Part shown: piece by piece, positions 58,415-64,000 of the stretch
Layout: each line of letters opens with the position of its first letter
Position numbering within the stretch: the stretch's first letter is position 1
Notes under the pieces: model-generated
What the model saw: only the letters and a program-made list of their open reading frames with translations
Databases searched by the model: none
Told to the model about the DNA's origin: nothing
Position numbers and translations under genes: made by a program
Assembly (NCBI GenBank): GCA_036389835.1
Contig: DASVWC010000028.1
Coordinates: forward strand, 11,682-75,681
Reading direction: 5' to 3'
Length of the DNA stretch: 64,000 nucleotides
Source of the DNA: AC-37 sp036389835
GTDB taxonomy: Bacteria > Actinomycetota > Thermoleophilia > Solirubrobacterales > Thermoleophilaceae

Positions 58415-58711
58415 GCGCGCCGGGCTCCACTCGCGCGACACGCTGACCCCTGCGGCCCAGGCCTCCCGCGCCTCGGCCCCCGCCTCCCGGCTCGGAGCGC
58501 CTCACGCGAGTGTTTCCATAAATTCACGTTTCTGCGCGATTTGCGGGCATTTTGTAACGCTTGGCGGCCCGGTTCCGACCTTGGCCGCTGCTATCCTTTG
58601 GACCCAGTTCGAGGAGCCCCGAGCCGCGCCTGAACACCGCCCGGCATCGGGGTCTCGTCGCGTAAAGAGACCGCCTGCGCGCGCACGCGCGGGCTTGACG
58701 AAGGAAGAGCT
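58415..58711 (+). promoter_or_regulatory. Leader of gyrB with AT-rich block and hairpin
   Basis: About 300 bases without a gene. An AT-richer block at 58508-58560 (TTTCCATAAATTC, ATTTTGTAACG) may be a promoter or unwinding region. A TATCCT -10-like hexamer is at 58592-58597. GGTCTC (58651-58656) and GAGACC (58667-58672) form a hairpin in the likely leader. A GGAAGAGC ribosome site precedes the TTG start of gyrB. Confidence 0.45.
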
Positions 58712-61129
58712 TTGGCGAAGAAGTCCTCCACGGGCAAGGCGTCCTACGGGGCCAAGGACATCACCGTCCTCGAGGGCCTCGAGGCGGTCCGCAAGCGCCC
58801 CGGGATGTACATCGGCTCCACGGGCACGCGCGGGCTGCACCACCTGATCTACGAGGTGATGGACAACTCCGTCGACGAGGCGCTCGCGGGCGAGTGCGAC
58901 CACGTCCGGATCGCGATCCATCCCGACAACAGCGTCACGGTCACCGACAACGGCCGCGGCATCCCCGTCGACATGCACGAGAAGGAGAAGCGGCCGGCCG
59001 CCGAGGTCGTGCTCACGGTGCTCCACGCCGGCGGCAAGTTCGGCGACGGGGGCGGCTACAAGGTCTCGGGCGGCCTGCACGGGGTCGGCGTCTCGGTCGT
59101 CAACGCGCTGACCGAGCGGCTCGAGCTCACGATCTGGCGCGACGGCCACGAGTGGACGCAGCTCTACGAGCGCGGCGCCCCCCAGACCGAGTTGAAGAAG
59201 GGCGCGAAGACCGACAGGCGCGGCACGAGCATCACGTTCCTGCCCGACCTCGAGATCTTCGAGACGATCGACTACGAGCGGGCCACGCTCGAGCAGCGCT
59301 TCCGCGAGATGGCGTTCCTCACGAAGGGCCTGCGGATCGACTTCGCCGACGAGCGCGGCGAGAGCTTCGAGACGAGCTTCAAGTACGACGGCGGCATCCG
59401 CGACTTCGTCAGCTACCTGCACTCGCAGGGCACCAAGGACCCGCTGCACAAGAAGATCGCGTACCTCGAGGACTCGACCGAGGTGGGCGACGTCGAGGTC
59501 GCGCTCCAGTGGAACAACTCCTACCAGGAGTCGCTGCTCTCGTTCGCCAACAACATCAACACGCACGAGGGCGGCACGCACCTGTCGGGCTTCCGCTCGG
59601 CGCTCACGCGCACGATCAACGCGTACGCGCGTCAGATCGGCGAGCTCAAGGAGAAGGACGACAACCTCCAGGGCGAGGACGTGCGCGAGGGGCTCACCGC
59701 GATCATCTCGGTGAAGGTGCAGGAGCCCCAGTTCGAGGGCCAGACGAAGACCAAGCTCGGCAACCCGCCGGTCGAGGGCTTCGTGCAGCAGGCGGTCAAC
59801 CGCGGGCTGTCGGAGTTCCTCGAGGAGAACCCGCAGGACGCGCGCGCGGTGATCAAGAAGGCGGTCTCGGCTTCCCGCGCACGCGAGGCGGCGCGCAAGG
59901 CGCGCGACCTCACGCGGCGCAAGTCCGCGCTCGAGAACTCCACCCTGCCGGGCAAGCTCGCCGACTGCTCGGTGCGCGACCCGGCGCTCGCCGAGATCTT
60001 CGTGGTCGAGGGCGACTCCGCCGGGGGCTCCGCCAAGCAGGGCCGCGACCGCAACACGCAGGCCGTCCTGCCGCTGCGCGGCAAGATCATCAACGCCGAG
60101 AAGAACCGGATCGACAAGGTCCTCTCGAACCAGGAGATCCAGGCGATGATCACCGCGATCGGCACCGGGATCCGCGAGGAGTTCGACATCGAGAAGGCCC
60201 GCTACCACAAGGTGATCGTCATGTGCGACGCCGACGTGGACGGCGCCCACATCCGCACGCTGATCCTCACGTTCCTCTTCCGCGAGATGCCGGACCTGAT
60301 CGAGGCCGGCTACGTGTACCTGGCGAAGGCCCCGCTCTACAAGGTCAAGCAGGGCAAGACCGAGCTCTACATCGAGCGCGAGTCCGACCTCGAGGAGTTC
60401 CTGCTGCGCGACAAGCTCGAGAAGATCGAGCTGTTCGACCGCAAGGGCGACCAGTTCAAGCTCACGCACACCCGCTGGCAGAAGTACGGGCGGCTGCTCA
60501 AGCAGTACGAGGGCTGGGCGTCGTCGCTGCGGGCGGAGTACGGCTACGACACGATCACGTTCCTCGAGGAGTCGCAGATCCTCGACGAGGGCGCGACCAC
60601 CCCCGCGGCCGTGGTCGAGCTGATCAACAAGGCCGACCCCGAGGGCGAGCCGTACGAGACCGAGCTCGTGCGCGAGAGCGAGCTCGAGCTGACGATCCGC
60701 GTGGTCGAGCGCTCGACCGGCTCCGCCTCCACCTACCGGCTGCGCCGGAGCATGTTCGAGGACGACGAATACCGCGGCTTCGTGCGCGTGCACGGCGAGC
60801 TGCGCGCGCTCGCCGGCACGCCGCCGTTCACCGTGCGGCTCGGCAAGAAGGAGGACAGGGCGCTGTCGTTCGAGGACCTGCGCCGCGCGGTGCTCGACGT
60901 GGCCAAGGAGGGCGTGCACATGCAGCGCTTCAAGGGCCTCGGCGAGATGAATGCGGATCAGCTCTTCGACACGACGATGGACCCCTCGCAGCGCACGCTC
61001 CAGCAGGTCACGGTCGACGACGCGAGCGCCGCCGACCAGATCTTCTCGATGCTGATGGGCGACAAGGTCGAGCCGCGGCGGCTCTTCATCGAGGCCAATG
61101 CCCGCGACGTGGCGAACCTCGATGTCTGA
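58712..61129 (+). CDS. gyrB: DNA gyrase subunit B
   Basis: This 805-residue ATPase subunit has a GHKL ATPase domain (YEVMDNSVDEA, DNGRGIPVD, GGLHGVGVSVVNAL), a transducer, and TOPRIM metal sites VEGDSAGGSAKQGRD and VMCDADVDGAHIRTL. After the TOPRIM start it carries an insertion of about 170 residues (KQYEGWASSLRAEYGYD, ELELTIRVVERSTG) before HMQRFKGLGEMNADQL. That accounts for 805 residues versus about 640-680 in many Gram-positives. Translation starts at TTG 58712. Confidence 0.97.
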   Translation: MAKKSSTGKASYGAKDITVLEGLEAVRKRPGMYIGSTGTRGLHHLIYEVMDNSVDEALAGECDHVRIAIHPDNSVTVTDNGRGIPVDMHEKEKRPAAEVVLTVLHAGGKFGDGGGYKVSGGLHGVGVSVVNALTERLELTIWRDGHEWTQLYERGAPQTELKKGAKTDRRGTSITFLPDLEIFETIDYERATLEQRFREMAFLTKGLRIDFADERGESFETSFKYDGGIRDFVSYLHSQGTKDPLHKKIAYLEDSTEVGDVEVALQWNNSYQESLLSFANNINTHEGGTHLSGFRSALTRTINAYARQIGELKEKDDNLQGEDVREGLTAIISVKVQEPQFEGQTKTKLGNPPVEGFVQQAVNRGLSEFLEENPQDARAVIKKAVSASRAREAARKARDLTRRKSALENSTLPGKLADCSVRDPALAEIFVVEGDSAGGSAKQGRDRNTQAVLPLRGKIINAEKNRIDKVLSNQEIQAMITAIGTGIREEFDIEKARYHKVIVMCDADVDGAHIRTLILTFLFREMPDLIEAGYVYLAKAPLYKVKQGKTELYIERESDLEEFLLRDKLEKIELFDRKGDQFKLTHTRWQKYGRLLKQYEGWASSLRAEYGYDTITFLEESQILDEGATTPAAVVELINKADPEGEPYETELVRESELELTIRVVERSTGSASTYRLRRSMFEDDEYRGFVRVHGELRALAGTPPFTVRLGKKEDRALSFEDLRRAVLDVAKEGVHMQRFKGLGEMNADQLFDTTMDPSQRTLQQVTVDDASAADQIFSMLMGDKVEPRRLFIEANARDVANLDV

Positions 61130-61258
61130 GGCTGCAAACCTTCGGATTCCGGTGTCCTCGGGGCTCGCCGTGCGTTGCACGCCTTCACCCCTGCGTCCTT
61201 GGACTCCTCGGTTTTCGCACAGAATCGAGCTTCGCGTAAGCGTTAGGAGGGCTGTCTA

Positions 61259-63832
61259 GTGGCCACGCCCGACCAGCTCAGCGGAGGGAACATCGAGTCG
61301 CGTCTGCTCGAGGACGAGATGCGCTCGTCCTACCTCGACTACGCGATGAGCGTGATCGTCGGGCGCGCGCTGCCCGATGTGCGCGACGGCCTCAAGCCGG
61401 TGCACCGCCGCGTGCTGTACGCGATGCAACTCGCCGGCCTCCAGCCCAACCGCCCGTACCGCAAGTGCGCGCGCGTGGTCGGCGACGTGATGGGCTCGTT
61501 CCACCCGCACGGCGACCAGGCGATCTACGACACGCTCGTCCGGCTCGCGCAGGACTTCGCGCAGCGCTACCCGCTCGTGGACGGGCAGGGCAACTTCGGC
61601 TCGATCGACAACGACCCGCCCGCCGCCCAGCGCTACACCGAGTCGCGGCTCGCGCCGCTGGCCACCGAGCTGCTGCGCGACATCGACGCCGACACCGTCG
61701 ACTTCGGCCCCAACTACGACGACTCGCAGCTCGAGCCGCTGGTCCTCCCGGCGCGCTACCCGAACCTGCTCGTGAACGGCTCGGCCGGCATCGCCGTCGG
61801 CATGGCCACGAACATCCCGCCGCACAACCTGCGCGAGTCGATCGACGCGACGATCGCCTACATCGACGACCCGGACATCGACACGGCCGGCCTGATGAAG
61901 TACGTGAAGGGCCCGGACTTCCCCACCGGCGGGATCATCGTCGGGCGCGCGGGGATCAAGGAGGCGTACGAGACCGGCCGCGGGCGCATCGTCGTGCGCG
62001 CGCGTGCGCACATCGAGCCGCTGCGCCAGGGCAAGGAGGCGATCATCGTCACCGAGCTGCCCTACCAGGTGTCGAAGGGCGACGGGCGCAACGACGGCAG
62101 CGGGCTGATCAAGAAGATCGCGGAGGTCGTCAACGACAAGAAGGTCCCCGAGGTCGCCGACCTGCGCGACGAGTCCGACCAGTCGGGCGTGCGGCTCGTG
62201 ATCGAGCTGAAGCGCGACGTGATCCCCAAGGTCGCGCTCAACAAGCTCTACAAGCACACGCCGATGCAGACCACGTTCGGCGCGAACATGGTCGCGCTGG
62301 TCGACGGCGTGCCGCGCACGCTCGGGCTGCGCTCGCTGATCCACAACTACGTGGACCACCAGCGCGAGGTGATCGTCAGGCGCACGAAGTACGAGCTGCG
62401 CCGGGCCGAGGCGCGCGCCCACATCCTCGAGGGGCTGCTGATCGCGCTGCGCAACATCGACGCGGTCATCGAGCTGATCCGCGGCTCGCGCGACCCCGAC
62501 GTCGCGCGCGAGGGGCTGATGACGCAGTTCGACCTCTCGCGCGAGCAGGCGCAGGCGATCCTCGACCTGCGCCTCCAGCGCCTGACCGCGCTCGAGGCCG
62601 GCAAGATCGAGCAGGAGCACGCGGACCTGATGGAGCGCATCCGCGAGCTGCGCGAGATCCTCGGCGACGAGAGCCGCGTGTTCGGGCTGATCAAGGAGGA
62701 GCTGCTCGAGATCCGCGAGCGCTACGGCGACGAGCGCCGCACCGAGATCACGCACTCCGAGGACGAGGTCGGCATCGAGGACCTGATCGCTGACCAGCAG
62801 ATGGTCATCTCGATCACGAAGTCCGGCTACATCAAGTCGCTGCCGCTGTCGACCTACCGCTCACAGCGCCGCGGCGGCGTAGGCGTGATCGGGATGGACA
62901 TGAAGGACGAGGACTACATCGAGCACCTCTTCGTCTGCTCGACGCACGACTACCTCCTGTTCTTCACCAACCGCGGCAAGGTCTACCGGCAGAAGGTCTA
63001 CGAGTTGCCGGAGGCGTCGCGCACCGCGAAGGGGCGCGCGCTCGTGAACGTGCTGCCGCTGCGCGAGGGCGAGTTCGTGCGCGCGGTGCTCTCCACGCGC
63101 GACTTCAAGGAGGAGAAGTACGTCGTCTTCGCCACCAGGAAGGGGCAGATCAAGAAGACGGAGTTCCTCGCCTACAACACGCCGATCAAGGCCGACGGGA
63201 TCATCGCGATCAACATCCGCGACGACGACGAGCTGGTCGCCGTGCGGCTGACCAGCGGCAACGACGACATCATCATGGTCTCGCGGTCCGGCCAGGCCGC
63301 GCGCTTCAGCGAGGACGAGGCGCGCCCGATGGGCCGCGACACCGCCGGCGTGCGCGGCATGAACGTCGCGCAGAAGGGCAACTGCGTCCTGGCGATGGAC
63401 GTCGCGCGCGAGGACACCGAGCTGCTCGTGGTGACCGAGAACGGGTTCGGCAAGCGCACGGCGATCGCCGACTACCCGGTCAAGCACCGCGGCGGCATGG
63501 GCGTGCAGACGATCAAGCTCACCGAGAAGAAGGGCGGGCTCGCGGGCGCGCTGATCGTGAAGGAGCACCACGAGCTCGTGTTCATCTCGCAGAACGGGAT
63601 GGTGCAGCGCACGCCGGTCCGGGGCATCTCGCGTTACGGCCGCGCGTCGCAGGGCGTGAAGCTGATGAACCTCCGCGAGGACGACCTGGTGAGCGCGGTG
63701 GCCCTGGTCATGGAGACCAACACCGAGGCCGACGCGTCGGTGGCCGCCGAGCCGCCCGCGGAGCTCGACGGAGCGGACGCCGGCGCCTCCGAGAACGGCT
63801 CCTCGCCCGACCCCGAGCCGGCGCCGGAGTAG
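61259..63832 (+). CDS. gyrA: DNA gyrase subunit A
   Basis: This 857-residue breakage-reunion subunit has catalytic Y126 (AAQRYTESRL), the WHD segment YRKCARVVGDVMGSFHPHGD, and a C-terminal beta-pinwheel with the gyrase box QRRGGVGVIG near residue 537. In the quinolone-determining region the residue equivalent to E. coli S83 is Gln (Q87) and the D87 equivalent is D91. The start is a GTG at 61259 with AGGAGG upstream. An acidic disordered tail ends the protein. Confidence 0.97.
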   Translation: MATPDQLSGGNIESRLLEDEMRSSYLDYAMSVIVGRALPDVRDGLKPVHRRVLYAMQLAGLQPNRPYRKCARVVGDVMGSFHPHGDQAIYDTLVRLAQDFAQRYPLVDGQGNFGSIDNDPPAAQRYTESRLAPLATELLRDIDADTVDFGPNYDDSQLEPLVLPARYPNLLVNGSAGIAVGMATNIPPHNLRESIDATIAYIDDPDIDTAGLMKYVKGPDFPTGGIIVGRAGIKEAYETGRGRIVVRARAHIEPLRQGKEAIIVTELPYQVSKGDGRNDGSGLIKKIAEVVNDKKVPEVADLRDESDQSGVRLVIELKRDVIPKVALNKLYKHTPMQTTFGANMVALVDGVPRTLGLRSLIHNYVDHQREVIVRRTKYELRRAEARAHILEGLLIALRNIDAVIELIRGSRDPDVAREGLMTQFDLSREQAQAILDLRLQRLTALEAGKIEQEHADLMERIRELREILGDESRVFGLIKEELLEIRERYGDERRTEITHSEDEVGIEDLIADQQMVISITKSGYIKSLPLSTYRSQRRGGVGVIGMDMKDEDYIEHLFVCSTHDYLLFFTNRGKVYRQKVYELPEASRTAKGRALVNVLPLREGEFVRAVLSTRDFKEEKYVVFATRKGQIKKTEFLAYNTPIKADGIIAINIRDDDELVAVRLTSGNDDIIMVSRSGQAARFSEDEARPMGRDTAGVRGMNVAQKGNCVLAMDVAREDTELLVVTENGFGKRTAIADYPVKHRGGMGVQTIKLTEKKGGLAGALIVKEHHELVFISQNGMVQRTPVRGISRYGRASQGVKLMNLREDDLVSAVALVMETNTEADASVAAEPPAELDGADAGASENGSSPDPEPAPE

Positions 63833-63840
63833 GGCCGCCC

Positions 63841-63862
63841 GGTCTGCTTCAATGAGCAGACC
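63841..63862 (+). terminator. Hairpin after gyrA
   Basis: GGTCTGCT (63841-63848) and AGCAGACC (63855-63862) form a perfect 8-bp stem around TCAATG, starting 9 bases after the gyrA stop. There is no T-run, so it may also be the first helix of a longer RNA. Confidence 0.6.
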
Positions 63863-63867
63863 AGAGG

Positions 63868-64000
63868 AAGGAGGTGGTCCTAACTTGAGTGACAGTCTGA
63901 ACGGGACCCTGGAGGTGCCCGGCCGCTAGGTCGGACGCTGGACCCGCCTAGGGAGTCCACCCCGGGCACCGTCGGAGGCGGAGGTCGGATTTGGTCCCCC
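63868..64000 (+). ncRNA. Structured leader RNA with a 14-codon ORF, running off the window
   Basis: AAGGAGGT at 63868-63875 is a perfect anti-16S complement. Ten bases on, TTG 63885 opens a 14-residue frame MSDSLNGTLEVPGR ending at TAG 63929. The nested fold that follows has an outer pair GGGACC (63903-63908)/GGTCCC (63993-63998) and an inner 9-bp stem GGTGCCCGG (63914-63922)/CCGGGCACC (63962-63970). A leader peptide plus attenuator, or a stand-alone regulatory RNA, are both possible; the window ends before the next gene. Confidence 0.5.

Noticed and set aside
58502..61180. An 892-codon open frame antisense to gyrB
   Set aside because: Shadow of the gyrB coding strand; composition is biased and no domain is visible.

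Overview
The window is a chromosomal segment of a very GC-rich bacterium. The gene order parB-parA-rsmG-jag-yidC-yidD-rnpA-rpmH diverging from dnaA-dnaN-recF-DUF721-gyrB-gyrA is the origin-proximal layout typical of Actinomycetota. GpgS, a PspC/LiaSR-like sensor operon, a type 2 IleRS and many GTG/TTG starts fit a deep-branching actinobacterium. Class Thermoleophilia (Solirubrobacterales-like) is my best guess, but that is inference and not proven by any one sequence.

Layout. 0-11.9 kb is ordinary core/housekeeping: a zinc-ribbon protein, a MerR-like regulator, ileS2, a basic histone-like protein, trxA with a tautomerase, a polyprenol-phosphate mannosyltransferase, PolX, otsB, a split TauE pair and gpgS. 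12.2-17.3 kb is an accessory island with visibly less extreme codon use. It holds a 1261-residue SF2 (Ski2-like) helicase, an overlapping gene of unknown family, and a two-helix membrane protein resembling the TRADD-N-associated 2TM domain. It looks like an undescribed three-gene conflict/defence operon and is the main discovery candidate. 17.3-26.2 kb has a phosphotriesterase homologue, the pspC-kinase-regulator operon, an alpha/beta hydrolase, a selenocysteine tRNA gene, a nitrilase/lipoprotein pair and a molybdopterin oxidoreductase. 26.3-34.6 kb has an RHH-GAF regulator divergent from an RNA polymerase sigma factor, a P450 coupled to a Tim44-like secreted/membrane protein, a duplicated-domain lipoprotein, an NlpC/P60-like hydrolase and a PPTase/NMT1-like/GT-C operon. 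34.6-44.6 kb has PAC2, LemA plus its DUF3137-like partner, an AddA/AdnB-like helicase-nuclease, an IMPase, topoisomerase IB, and an MBL-HAD-epimerase string. 44.6-48.8 kb has a small HTH gene under a nested palindrome, membrane proteins, an SDR, a DUF1801 protein and tRNA-Ile. 48.8-63.8 kb is the replication/segregation locus with two parS sites. 63.84-64.0 kb, at the edge, carries a hairpin, a perfect Shine-Dalgarno, a 14-codon ORF and a nested RNA fold.

How they work together. ParA/ParB and the two parS sites handle segregation; DnaA, DnaN, RecF, GyrA and GyrB handle replication and topology; YidC, YidD, RnpA, L34 and Jag handle membrane insertion and RNA/ribosome functions. OtsB and GpgS suggest compatible-solute metabolism, although no trehalose-6-phosphate synthase is visible here. 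PspC with its two-component system and LemA suggest envelope-stress sensing. tRNA-Sec shows that the genome is probably selenocysteine-competent, but no selA, selB, selD or selenoprotein is recognisable in this window.
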